NCBI GenBank assembly: GCA_944380415.1
Contig: CALWHN010000005.1
Coordinates: 1 to 44,645 of the forward strand
Length of the DNA: 44,645 nucleotides
DNA from: an uncultured Clostridia bacterium
GTDB lineage: Bacteria > Bacillota > Clostridia > Christensenellales > UBA1242
Direction of reading: 5' to 3'
In this document: positions 1 to 6,767 of the stretch, piece after piece
Numbering within the stretch: the stretch's first letter is position 1
Layout: every line of letters begins with the position of its first letter
Translations under genes and position numbers: made by a program
The notes under the pieces: model-generated
What the model saw: only the letters and a program-made list of their open reading frames with translations
Told to the model about the DNA's origin: nothing
Databases searched by the model: none

Positions 1-38
1 TTTAGCAACTCTCGTTGGCTTGCTCAAAGTGGTCAAAT

Positions 39-82
39 TCACCTTATCAGGGTGGTGCTCTAACCGACTGAGCTACAATCCT
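39..82 (-). pseudogene. tRNA-Ile(GAT) 5' half with aberrant 3' half
   Basis: Read on the minus strand from 82, the sequence gives a normal acceptor strand (AGGATTG), D arm and anticodon loop CTGATAA with anticodon GAT, so it starts as tRNA-Ile. After about position 41 of the tRNA the match stops: no T-loop with matching stem and no CAATCCT acceptor strand follow in 1-38. The remaining bases contain a small CAAC-GAGA-GTTG hairpin instead. Being at the window edge, this may be an assembly chimera at a repeated tRNA rather than a real broken gene. Confidence 0.55.
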
Positions 83-128
83 ATATTAAATTTTATTTGT
101 GTTATGCTAACATTCGCGCCCTTTTGCA

Positions 129-177
129 ATTTTACAAGCGCGAAGAATGTAAAAAGGAGGTGGTGCGCTTGTAAAAT
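129..177. repeat. 13-bp perfect inverted repeat between two tRNAs
   Basis: Positions 129-141 are the exact reverse complement of 165-177, with a 23-nt loop. The arms have no U-tract on either side, so this is not a classical terminator. It sits between tRNA-Ala and the tRNA-Ile fragment on the same transcript and could be a processing or stability hairpin (inference). Confidence 0.6.
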
Positions 178-203
178 GGGCATAAACTTGGGATCCAAGT
201 TCG

Positions 204-280
204 TGGTGGAGGTAATCGGATTCGAACCGATGACCCCCTGCTTGCAGGGCAGGTGCTCTAGCCAGCTGAGCTATACCCCC
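204..280 (-). tRNA. tRNA-Ala(TGC)
   Basis: On the minus strand it folds as a full cloverleaf: acceptor GGGGGTA pairs with TACCTCC with one G-U pair, the D arm is GCTC/GAGC, the anticodon loop carries TGC, and the T arm is ATCGG-TTCGAAT-CCGAT. Discriminator A and an encoded CCA end at 204. It is followed downstream by the tRNA-Ile fragment. Confidence 0.97.
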
Positions 281-295
281 ACGGAATGCTCTAAT

Positions 296-324
296 ATATT
301 AACAAAATAAATTTATATTGTCAA
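296..324 (-). promoter_or_regulatory. promoter of tRNA-Ala
   Basis: Minus strand: -35 TTGACA (319-324), 17-bp spacer, -10 TAATAT (296-301). The -10 lies 15 bp before the mature tRNA 5' end. Confidence 0.8.
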
Positions 325-362
325 CAATTTTTTTAAATTTTTTTGCATGTTTAAAAATTATT

Positions 363-390
363 TTGCATATGTTAAAAATAGTGGTATTAT
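363..390 (+). promoter_or_regulatory. promoter of TM2 gene
   Basis: -35 TTGCAT (363-368), 16-bp spacer, -10 TATTAT (385-390) with an extended TG motif. The predicted transcript begins close to the AAGGAGG ribosome site at 398-404. Confidence 0.6.
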
Positions 391-409
391 ATTTTTAAGG
401 AGGGGAGAT

Positions 410-625
410 ATGGCAAAAAGTTCAAGCACGGGAGATAGAATTATTCTATTTATAATCTGCCTTTTCTTGGGTTGGTTTGGAATAGATAAGCTCTATATGA
501 AAGGTTCTTGGAAAATCGCTTTGGTTAAATTCCTTTTGTGTTTCTTAATCATTGGCGAAATCTGGAACATTTACGACATGGTTTGTGCGCTTCTTGGCCG
601 CTACAAATTAAACCCATTAGACTAA
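410..625 (+). CDS. TM2 domain membrane protein
   Basis: A 71-residue protein with two hydrophobic helices joined by a short polar turn. The first helix runs into GWFGIDKLYMK, and the second ends in IWNIYDMV; this G..G.D..Y...D layout is the TM2 domain signature. TM2 proteins are small inner-membrane proteins whose biochemical role is mostly unknown. I chose the ATG at 410 rather than an upstream one because a strong AAGGAGG site lies just ahead of it. The gene is monocistronic: its own promoter precedes it and a hairpin terminator follows 8 bp after the stop. Confidence 0.85.
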   Translation: MAKSSSTGDRIILFIICLFLGWFGIDKLYMKGSWKIALVKFLLCFLIIGEIWNIYDMVCALLGRYKLNPLD

Positions 626-632
626 AACAAAG

Positions 633-660
633 CTCTCGCAAAGGCGAGAGTTTGTTTTTT
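633..660 (+). terminator. rho-independent terminator of TM2 gene
   Basis: Stem CTCTCGC/GCGAGAG (633-639 with 644-650), AAAG-type loop, followed by a T-rich run. Confidence 0.9.
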
Positions 661-693
661 TAAGGGCAAAGCTTTGCCTGTTTTGCTTGCGCA

Positions 694-1026
694 TTAAATA
701 ACGTTTACAGCGGAGAGCATAAGGTCGTTAACTTTAGAGGAGGAGAGGGAATAGAGGATGATTTTTCCCTCTCTTTTGCATGTTACAAGGTTTTGGCTTT
801 TTAAATATTTAAGCTGGTGGCTTATTGTTGTTTGGTTTATGTTTAGAATTGTTGAGAGGTCGTTAACACACATGTCGCACATAGCCAAACATGAAATTAT
901 TTTTAAGCGAGTTCCGTCAGAAAAGTTTTGGAAGAAAATGGCAAGCCTTTCAATTGAATCGTTGTTTGGAAGATAGTTTAAAACTTCTTTTTTGCTCCTT
1001 TCCGTTAGAAGAAGATATCTTTCCAT
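694..1026 (-). CDS. ArsR/SmtB-family transcriptional regulator
   Basis: A 110-residue winged-helix protein. The family core is visible: FSDGTRLKIISCL near residue 38-50, then a helix with CDMCVNDLS, the recognition helix around QTTISHQLKYLKSQNLV, and a beta-wing with KREGKIILYSL. In metal-sensing relatives (ArsR, CadC) cysteines in the ELCVCDL segment bind metal; here Cys pairs are present at the equivalent place, so thiol or metal sensing is possible but unproven. The start at 1026 follows an AAAGGAGC site; an upstream in-frame ATG at 1044 lacks one. The nearest transport gene is the P-type ATPase about 1.5 kb away, in the same orientation but with recF between them, so regulation of that pump is only a guess. 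Confidence 0.85.
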   Translation of the reverse strand: MERYLLLTERSKKEVLNYLPNNDSIERLAIFFQNFSDGTRLKIISCLAMCDMCVNDLSTILNINQTTISHQLKYLKSQNLVTCKREGKIILYSLSSSKVNDLMLSAVNVI

Positions 1027-1102
1027 GCTTTGCTCCTTTAACAAAAGATTTTTTTATTTCATATATAAATTTGACTACTAATTGAATTGTAAATTGCAAA
1101 AG

Positions 1103-1133
1103 AAAACCACCAAAAGAGTTTTTTGGAGGTTTT
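1103..1133. repeat. hairpin upstream of the Cys-rich ORF
   Basis: Positions 1103-1115 pair with 1121-1133 over 13 bp with one mismatch and a 5-nt loop. It lies between two divergent genes and could be an attenuator in the leader of the 1174 gene, but no clear U-tract follows. Confidence 0.45.
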
Positions 1134-1173
1134 TGACGTTTTTAAAGAGATTTTGGCAAAAGAGAGGGGTAAA

Positions 1174-1365
1174 ATGAACTTTTCAAATGAAATCTTACTT
1201 GTTATGTTAATTGGAATCATTGCCGCTGCAACGGACACCGACCTTGCGACTAACACCAACATACTTCTGCTTCTTCTATTAATTTTGCTCTCCAGCGGAA
1301 ATTCTTGTGGAAGTTGCTGCTGTGGTTGTGACAACAACGGGAATTTGAGAACAAGTTTCTTCTAA
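1174..1365 (+). CDS. small Leu/Cys-rich hydrophobic protein
   Basis: A 63-residue protein of unknown function. It has two hydrophobic segments, the second a nearly pure leucine stretch, followed by a Gly/Ser/Cys cluster (CGSCCCGCD). I chose the ATG at 1174 because GAGAGGGG precedes it; an ATG 17 codons upstream has no good site. It shares its style, a poly-Leu core next to CCC and CGC motifs, with the minus-strand gene at 17864-18061. Its stop overlaps the recF stop tail to tail by 4 bp (1362-1365), with no terminator visible between them. It could be a membrane or spore-coat-like peptide; the sequence does not decide. Confidence 0.6.
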   Translation: MNFSNEILLVMLIGIIAAATDTDLATNTNILLLLLLILLSSGNSCGSCCCGCDNNGNLRTSFF

Positions 1366-2513
1366 TTTCTAACCTCTTGGCCAGACCTGATTCTTATTAT
1401 CTTAGAGTTTTTAATTTTTTCTGGAATGTCGGTTGAGCTTATGAAGGTTTGAGTTGAGCCGCAGAACTTTAAAAGTTTTGTTCTTCTTCCCCCATCAAGT
1501 TCGCTTAACACATCATCTAGAATTAAAATTGGCATTTCGCCAGTTTGCTTGTTTATTATTTCAAGTTCAGCAAGTTTAAGCGAAAGGGCAGCAGTTCGCT
1601 GTTGGCCTTGGCTGCAAAAAGATTTTACATCAATTTTATTTATTAAAACCTTAATGTCATCTCTGTGTGGGCCAACGGAAGTGTAACCCAGGGCAAGATC
1701 TTTCTCAAGGCTTTTTTCGTATAGCGCAAGATATTTTTCCTTAAACTTTTCAACAACTTCATTTCCATTTAAAACGGAAGCTTCAACGGAGAAGGAGGTT
1801 TGATATTCAATTTCAAGTTCTTCAGCGCCGTCTGTTAAAAATTCGTGTGCGCGCTTTGCATAGGGCGCGAGAGAGACAACTAAATTGTTTCTGGAAAGCG
1901 AAATTTTTGCCGCGCAATCTGAAAGTTGAACGTCATAGACAGAAATCATTCTTTTAAAGTCTTCCAAGTTTAAGGTTGAGAGATTTGATTTTTTTACAGA
2001 ATTTTTATCTTTAAAATCTTTAATTAGCTTGTTTCTAGAGCGAATTATTTTGTCATACTTATTTAAGATGTTGAAGTAAACTTTTGAAATTTGAGAAAGG
2101 CTTATATCCATAAACCTTCTTCTGTCTTCTGGGCTTTCTTTAATCAGTTTCAATTCGTCTGGAGAGAAGAAAACACACCTAAGTTCGCCCAAAAGTTCAC
2201 CCGTTCTTCTAATTGGAAGGCCGTTTATTTTTATTGCTTTTTTGTTTTTTAAAAAATATATCTCAATTTTTGTCTTCCCAAATTTCTTTTCAACTTCAAG
2301 CTCAATCTTGGCGTTTTCTTGGCCAAAGAGAATAACTTCGCTGTCTCTTGCCGCGCGCATGCTCTTTCCAATTGCGCACGTAAAAATCGCCTCCAGAAGA
2401 TTTGTTTTTCCCTGGGCGTTTTTCCCAACAATTATATTTGCTCCCGGGGAAAAAGAAAATTCAGCTCTTTGGTAGTTCCTAAAATTTAAAAGTTTAATTT
2501 TTGTTACTCTCAT
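1362..2513 (-). CDS. recF: DNA replication and repair protein RecF
   Basis: A 383-residue SMC-like ATPase that loads RecA at single-strand gaps with RecO and RecR. The N-terminus reads as the family start (LLNFRNYQ), followed by Walker A GKNAQGKTN near residue 31-39, the ABC-type signature CSQGQQR near residue 300 and Walker B LILDDVLSELD. The start at 2513 is supported by an AAGAGGA site; seven further upstream codons have none. It overlaps the end of the P-type ATPase by 20 bp, so translation is probably coupled. In most Bacillota recF lies in the dnaA-dnaN origin cluster; here it has been separated from it and placed behind an ion pump. Confidence 0.95.
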   Translation of the reverse strand: MRVTKIKLLNFRNYQRAEFSFSPGANIIVGKNAQGKTNLLEAIFTCAIGKSMRAARDSEVILFGQENAKIELEVEKKFGKTKIEIYFLKNKKAIKINGLPIRRTGELLGELRCVFFSPDELKLIKESPEDRRRFMDISLSQISKVYFNILNKYDKIIRSRNKLIKDFKDKNSVKKSNLSTLNLEDFKRMISVYDVQLSDCAAKISLSRNNLVVSLAPYAKRAHEFLTDGAEELEIEYQTSFSVEASVLNGNEVVEKFKEKYLALYEKSLEKDLALGYTSVGPHRDDIKVLINKIDVKSFCSQGQQRTAALSLKLAELEIINKQTGEMPILILDDVLSELDGGRRTKLLKFCGSTQTFISSTDIPEKIKNSKIIRIRSGQEVRN

Positions 2514-4902
2514 GCTTTTTCCTCTTAAAGGCAATGTTGTATTTGACGTTTATGACAACAAGATGTAAAACAAGCGTTAAAAGAGCCAAAACAAGGCCAA
2601 TTCTTACAACATATGGAGTTAGCGCGCCAATTCCAAAGAACCCCGGCATGATCAGCCCCGCGGCAACCAAGCAGATTGCTGAGAAGCAAACAATTGCAAC
2701 TTTGTACTTCGTGTATGGAAAGCAAAGAGAGAAAAGGTTTAAAAATCCAGAAATTGTCAGCATCAAAGTTGTTAATGTTTGATTTTCTGCAGGCGAGATT
2801 ACATTAAATTTCCAAAGCAGGGTTATTGTTATAACATTGAAGAATATGACAAGGCCATATGGAATTCCGCGCTTCAGAACATATTTGATAAATCCACCTC
2901 GAATCAAATCCTTGTTCGGTTGAAGGGCAAGGAAGAAACTTGGAATTCCAATTACAAAAAGTTCTAGAAGGAACATGTTCTTTGGATAGAAAGGATATTT
3001 AATTTGAATTGCAACGCAGAAGACGGAGAGCAAAATTGCTAAAACCGTTTTCATAAAGAAAAGCGTTGAAGATTTTTGAACGTTGTTTATAACCTTTCGC
3101 CCCTCTTCAACAACGGATGGAAGAGAGGAGAAGTTTGAATTTAAAAGAACAAGGTGGGAGATGTTTCTTGCAACTTCGCTTCCGTCGGCCATTGCAATTG
3201 AACAGTCTGCTTCCTTTAAAGCAAGGGTGTCGTTAACGCCGTCGCCGGTCATTGCAACAACGTTGCTTTCCTTTAGAGATTTTATAATTGCGTGTTTTTG
3301 CTCTGGAGAAACGCGCCCAAAAACTGTGTACTGTTTTGCAAGAACTTTAACCTCTTCAAGGCTAACACCTTCAAGATTGATGTATTTGTCGCTGTTTTCA
3401 ACGCCAACGCGGCCGGCAATTGTGCTAACAGTTTTTGGGTCGTCGCCTGAAATTATTTTAATTTCAACGTTGTTGTCCTTAAACCATTTGATTGTTTCAA
3501 TTGCATCTTTTCTAATTGTGTCCTCAATTAAAACAATTGCAACAACTTCGAGGCCGGCTGGAAGGGTTTCGCCAGAAATTTCACCCTTGCCGCGGGCAAC
3601 CGTTAGAACGCGATAGCCAGCGGAGGAGGCGGAGAGAATTTCTTGGCTGATTTGTTCCGAAATTTTAGCTTTAATATATTCATTTGCGCCAATAACATAT
3701 GTTTCGCCGTTAGAGAAAGAGGTTGCCGTGTATTTCCTGTCGGACGAGAAGGCAATGTTTGCAGAAGAAGTTAAAACTTGCTCTGTTCCAAAGTGTTTGC
3801 AAAGCGCCCTAGAGGTTGAGTTTTGAGTTGGCTGGACGGCCATCATGCTTGAAATTGCATCCTTAATTTCCTCTTCCTTTGCGCCGTAGCAAACAACCTG
3901 TTTAACCGTCATTGTTCCGTCTGTTATCGTTCCTGTTTTATCCAAACAAAGAACATTAGAGCGTGCAAGCATTTCAATGCTGTAAATATCTTGAACAAGG
4001 GTTTTCTTTTCGCTAAGCCTAATAACGCCAACCGTTAGGGCAACGGAAATTAAAAGAAACATTCCCGCAGGAATCATTCCAACTAAACTTCCGCATGTAC
4101 TGCTAATTGATTCCGCCAAATTGCCAACTGAAGACGCCGGCGCCCCAGAGGCAGTTTTTGCCCAGAAATAGTTGTTGCAAAAGACCAAAGCACCAATTGG
4201 AATTATGAAAAGGCCAATTCCTTTGATGATTTTGTTTAAATCTTTGAACAAGTTTGAATTTGGTTGTTTAAAGCTTTTTGCGGCCTTTGCAAGCGATTGG
4301 ATATAGTTGTCGTTTCCAACTTTGTCTGCGCGGGCATAGCATTTTCCGCTTGTTAAAAAACTTCCGGCAAGCAAAGTTTGGCCGCTTTCCTTTTTTATTG
4401 GTTTGCTTTCTCCTGTTAGAAGGCTTTCGTTGACGTCAACCGTGCCGCTTAAAATTACACAGTCCGCCGGAATTTGATTTCCAGTTGAAAGAACCAAAAC
4501 GTCGTCTAAAACAATTTCATTTGAAAAAATTTCCTCTTCCTTTCCGCCTCTGACAACCGTTATTTTGGGAGCAGTTATCAGCGAAAGTTTTTCAACTGTT
4601 CTCTTGCTTCGAATTTCTTGGAAGATTGCAATTGCAGTGTTAAAAATAATGACAATTATGAAAAGAAGGTTTTCGTAGGATTTGACAACAATTAAGGCAA
4701 TAAATATTGCAAGCCAAAGCATGTTGAAAAAGGTAAAAATGTTATCCGTAAAAATTCGCAGATAACTTTTGGAGGTTTTTTGTTTTGTATTGTTAACAAG
4801 TTTTTGAGAAATTCTTTTGGAAACTTGCTCCAAGGAAAGTCCATCGCTTTGGCTTGGAGAAAATCTTTCAACTATCTCATCTTGTTTTTTGTTTTTTCGC
4901 AT
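2494..4902 (-). CDS. HAD-superfamily P-type cation-transporting ATPase
   Basis: An 802-residue ion pump of the inner membrane. Visible motifs are the actuator loop LTGES (162-166), the phosphorylation site DKTGT with Asp321, and the hinge TGDGVND. Two helices precede the actuator domain (about 55-73 and 78-95), two follow it (about 228-245 and 270-295), and about six close the C-terminus. The fourth helix carries GMIPAG rather than the CPC of heavy-metal pumps, which places it near the CtpE-like group thought to move calcium or other divalent cations; the substrate is inferred. A weak AAGGAA site lies 13 bp before the ATG. A promoter (4932-4960) lies upstream, and recF follows in the same transcript. 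Confidence 0.9.
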   Translation of the reverse strand: MRKNKKQDEIVERFSPSQSDGLSLEQVSKRISQKLVNNTKQKTSKSYLRIFTDNIFTFFNMLWLAIFIALIVVKSYENLLFIIVIIFNTAIAIFQEIRSKRTVEKLSLITAPKITVVRGGKEEEIFSNEIVLDDVLVLSTGNQIPADCVILSGTVDVNESLLTGESKPIKKESGQTLLAGSFLTSGKCYARADKVGNDNYIQSLAKAAKSFKQPNSNLFKDLNKIIKGIGLFIIPIGALVFCNNYFWAKTASGAPASSVGNLAESISSTCGSLVGMIPAGMFLLISVALTVGVIRLSEKKTLVQDIYSIEMLARSNVLCLDKTGTITDGTMTVKQVVCYGAKEEEIKDAISSMMAVQPTQNSTSRALCKHFGTEQVLTSSANIAFSSDRKYTATSFSNGETYVIGANEYIKAKISEQISQEILSASSAGYRVLTVARGKGEISGETLPAGLEVVAIVLIEDTIRKDAIETIKWFKDNNVEIKIISGDDPKTVSTIAGRVGVENSDKYINLEGVSLEEVKVLAKQYTVFGRVSPEQKHAIIKSLKESNVVAMTGDGVNDTLALKEADCSIAMADGSEVARNISHLVLLNSNFSSLPSVVEEGRKVINNVQKSSTLFFMKTVLAILLSVFCVAIQIKYPFYPKNMFLLELFVIGIPSFFLALQPNKDLIRGGFIKYVLKRGIPYGLVIFFNVITITLLWKFNVISPAENQTLTTLMLTISGFLNLFSLCFPYTKYKVAIVCFSAICLVAAGLIMPGFFGIGALTPYVVRIGLVLALLTLVLHLVVINVKYNIAFKRKKHESNKN

Positions 4903-4931
4903 TATTGTTTAGTATTTCCTTAATTACAATA

Positions 4932-4960
4932 ATATTACTATATTTATTAAATAATTGCAA
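4932..4960 (-). promoter_or_regulatory. promoter of the P-type ATPase-recF operon
   Basis: Minus strand: -35 TTGCAA (4955-4960), 17-bp spacer, -10 TAATAT (4932-4937). It lies back to back with the promoter of the gene at 5012. Confidence 0.6.
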
Positions 4961-4976
4961 CAATAAATTGATTTAC

Positions 4977-5005
4977 TTGACATTATTTTTAGATTTTTGC
5001 ATAAT
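4977..5005 (+). promoter_or_regulatory. promoter giving a leaderless GTG-started mRNA
   Basis: -35 TTGACA (4977-4982), 17-bp spacer, -10 CATAAT (5000-5005). The GTG at 5012 is 6 nt after the -10, where transcription should begin, so the start codon is at or next to the mRNA 5' end. Confidence 0.7.
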
Positions 5006-5011
5006 AATTTT

Positions 5012-5800
5012 GTGGAAATTGAAAAGAAAAAATTTGAAGAAAAACTTGAACAGCTTTTAAAAAAGTTCGGAAATAATATTGAGATTTTGGGAAAGGACAT
5101 TTCCGATGCAATTTTGTTTTTAAATATTTATGGTGGAGATCAAAAAGTTGTTGCAAACGAAGTTCAACTTAAGTTCTTTGGCCTTCAATCTCCAAAAGTT
5201 TTAAAACCTCAATTTACAAAAACCGGAAGCGAAGCAAAGGTTAAAAGAGAAGGAAGCCAAAAGGGAACTGTCTACACAATAAAAAGCTATGATAGCTCAA
5301 TCCAGCTTTCAGTAACACTTTCTAGAACCTATTTAAAAATTGAAAAGCTCTATGACGGGGGCTTGAACTATTATCTAGCAGAATATGTTTTTGACGAGGA
5401 AACAAATTTTGTTAGAAGGGTAAAACAAAAGTCAAATCCGCTTGGAAGAGAACTTGACTTTTCAGAAGTTTCTCAAGGGAACTTTAAGCGCGGCGTTTGC
5501 TACAGCAAAATAACAGAAACTTCTCAAGCAATGGAAGTTAAATTTTTTAAAATTCCAACGACGAAAGGTGAGGAGCTTTATTACTCCTACTTTGCAAAGC
5601 CGGACCTGTTTTTTCAATTCAAAACTCCAAAGTTTATAACAACAATTCCCTCAATAACCTCAATTGGAATGAAAGCGCTAAACGAACTTCTTGAAAGGCA
5701 GTTTTCAGAGGATTTTATTAGAATTGAAGATCAAACTCTTTTTAAAAAACTTGAAGAAATTTCAAAAAACTTCTTAAATGAACAAAAAAACTTGAAATAG
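5012..5800 (+). CDS. hypothetical protein, 262 residues
   Basis: I do not recognise the family. The protein is soluble, starts with a charged helix (residues 1-25) and continues with a beta-rich middle holding several KxE and aromatic repeats; no signal peptide or membrane segment is visible. The start was placed at GTG 5012 because a TTGACA/CATAAT promoter directs transcription to about that base; a TTG 15 bp upstream would lie before the transcription start, and there is no ribosome site. It has its own terminator that overlaps the convergent acpP stop. A cytoplasmic role is likely, but function is unknown. Confidence 0.7.
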   Translation: MEIEKKKFEEKLEQLLKKFGNNIEILGKDISDAILFLNIYGGDQKVVANEVQLKFFGLQSPKVLKPQFTKTGSEAKVKREGSQKGTVYTIKSYDSSIQLSVTLSRTYLKIEKLYDGGLNYYLAEYVFDEETNFVRRVKQKSNPLGRELDFSEVSQGNFKRGVCYSKITETSQAMEVKFFKIPTTKGEELYYSYFAKPDLFFQFKTPKFITTIPSITSIGMKALNELLERQFSEDFIRIEDQTLFKKLEEISKNFLNEQKNLK

Positions 5801-5810
5801 CTTTCAAGTT
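5783..5810 (-). terminator. terminator of acpP
   Basis: Arms 5789-5797 and 5802-5810 are perfectly complementary with a TAGC loop. On the minus strand the stem is followed by seven U. The hairpin contains the stop codon of the convergent gene. Confidence 0.8.
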
Positions 5811-5821
5811 TCAATAAAAAA

Positions 5822-5843
5822 AGGCCGCGTGGCCTATTTTTTT
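5822..5843 (+). terminator. terminator of the 5012 gene
   Basis: Stem AGGCC/GGCCT (5822-5826 with 5831-5835) followed by an eight-T run. It overlaps the last codons of acpP on the other strand. Confidence 0.75.
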
Positions 5844-6055
5844 TCAATGTAGTTTACAATATCACTAACAGTTGTTAAATTCATTGCATCTTCGTCTGGA
5901 ATTGAAATTCCAAATTCTTCTTCCATCGTCATAAGCATTTCAATCATGTCAAGAGAGTCCGCCCCAAGATCTTCAACAATTTTTGACTCTGGAGTTATTT
6001 TGTCCGGTGAAATGTTTAGTTGAGATGCCAAAAGCTGTTTAACTTTTTCAATCAT
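5834..6055 (-). CDS. acpP: acyl carrier protein
   Basis: A 73-residue carrier of acyl chains in fatty-acid and phospholipid synthesis. The motif GADSLDMIEM carries Ser34, the attachment site for the phosphopantetheine arm, and the acidic helix after it is the partner-binding surface. Length and acidity fit the family. The start at 6055 follows a strong GGAGG site; four upstream codons are in frame but come before it. The gene stands alone, with its own promoter (6075-6102) and terminator, and is not next to fab genes here. Its stop codon lies in the terminator hairpin of the convergent gene. Confidence 0.96.
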   Translation of the reverse strand: MIEKVKQLLASQLNISPDKITPESKIVEDLGADSLDMIEMLMTMEEEFGISIPDEDAMNLTTVSDIVNYIEKK

Positions 6056-6074
6056 ATTAACCTCCACTAGCCGT

Positions 6075-6102
6075 AGTTTAACACATTTTTATTTTATTTC
6101 AA
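6075..6102 (-). promoter_or_regulatory. promoter of acpP
   Basis: Minus strand: -35 TTGAAA (6097-6102), 16-bp spacer, extended -10 TGT-TAAACT (6075-6080 core). Confidence 0.6.
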
Positions 6103-6111
6103 AGAAAATTA

Positions 6112-6120
6112 TGATATAAT
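6112..6120 (+). promoter_or_regulatory. extended -10 promoter of nth, leaderless
   Basis: TG-A-TATAAT is a perfect extended -10 (core 6115-6120). The ATG of nth begins 7 nt later at 6128, so the mRNA should start at or within 1-2 nt of the start codon. No good -35 is visible. Confidence 0.7.
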
Positions 6121-6127
6121 AATTTCC

Positions 6128-6760
6128 ATGGACGAAAGAGCAACAAAAATTTACAGCTATTTAAAGGAAAAATTTCCAGAGCCAATGTGCGAACTAAATT
6201 TTAAAGATCGCTATCAGCTTCTGGTTAGCGTAATTTTGTCCGCCCAGTGCACGGACAAGCGGGTTAATATTGTTACTAAAGATCTCTTCAAAAAATATCC
6301 AACAGCAGAGACGATGGCAAAGGCAAATTTGGAGGAACTTGAACAAGAAATAAAGCCGTGCGGGTTCTATCACAACAAGGCAAAAAACATTCTTTCGGCC
6401 TGCCAAAAAATTGTTTCAGATTTTGACGGCGAAGTTCCAGAAGATTATGACAAGCTTCTAAGTCTTCCAGGCGTTGGAAGAAAGACTGCAAACGTTATAA
6501 CCTCTGCAGGCTTTGGCGGAGATGCAATTGCCGTTGACACCCATGTTTTTAGGGTTTCAAGAAGGCTTGGGCTTGCAAGCGGGAACACACCAGAAAAAGT
6601 TGAACAAGAGCTTATGAAAGCTTTGGACAAAAATGTCTGGAGTGAAAGCCATTTTTTGATGGTTCTCTTTGGGAGATACATCTGCAAGGCTCAAAGGCCG
6701 CTTTGCGAGGAGTGTGGTCTTAAGGAATATTGTAAATACTATAAAGGAATTAAAGAATAG
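6128..6760 (+). CDS. nth: endonuclease III (DNA glycosylase/AP lyase)
   Basis: A 210-residue base-excision repair enzyme that removes oxidised pyrimidines and cuts the abasic strand. The helix-hairpin-helix LPGVGRKTANV (113-123) carries the catalytic Lys119, and VDTHVFR supplies Asp137. The iron-sulfur loop has Cys186, 193, 196 and 202 in the exact C-x6-C-x2-C-x5-C spacing, so the cluster should form. Length matches the family. No ribosome site precedes the ATG; an extended -10 ends 7 nt upstream, implying a leaderless message. obgE follows after 7 bp and is probably cotranscribed. Confidence 0.96.
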   Translation: MDERATKIYSYLKEKFPEPMCELNFKDRYQLLVSVILSAQCTDKRVNIVTKDLFKKYPTAETMAKANLEELEQEIKPCGFYHNKAKNILSACQKIVSDFDGEVPEDYDKLLSLPGVGRKTANVITSAGFGGDAIAVDTHVFRVSRRLGLASGNTPEKVEQELMKALDKNVWSESHFLMVLFGRYICKAQRPLCEECGLKEYCKYYKGIKE

Positions 6761-6767
6761 GTGAAAA

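Noticed and set aside
1-310. rRNA operon suggested by tRNA-Ala next to tRNA-Ile
   Set aside because: Upstream of tRNA-Ala there is an ordinary promoter and a TM2 gene, not 16S rRNA, and no rRNA sequence is visible.
665-678. Palindrome GGCAAAGCTTTGCC after the TM2 terminator
   Set aside because: No U-tract on either strand and no gene ends here that needs it.
3083-3616. Long open frame of 177 codons on the plus strand
   Set aside because: It lies fully opposite the P-type ATPase, has no ribosome site or promoter, and its translation is Ser/Thr/Arg-rich like an antisense shadow.
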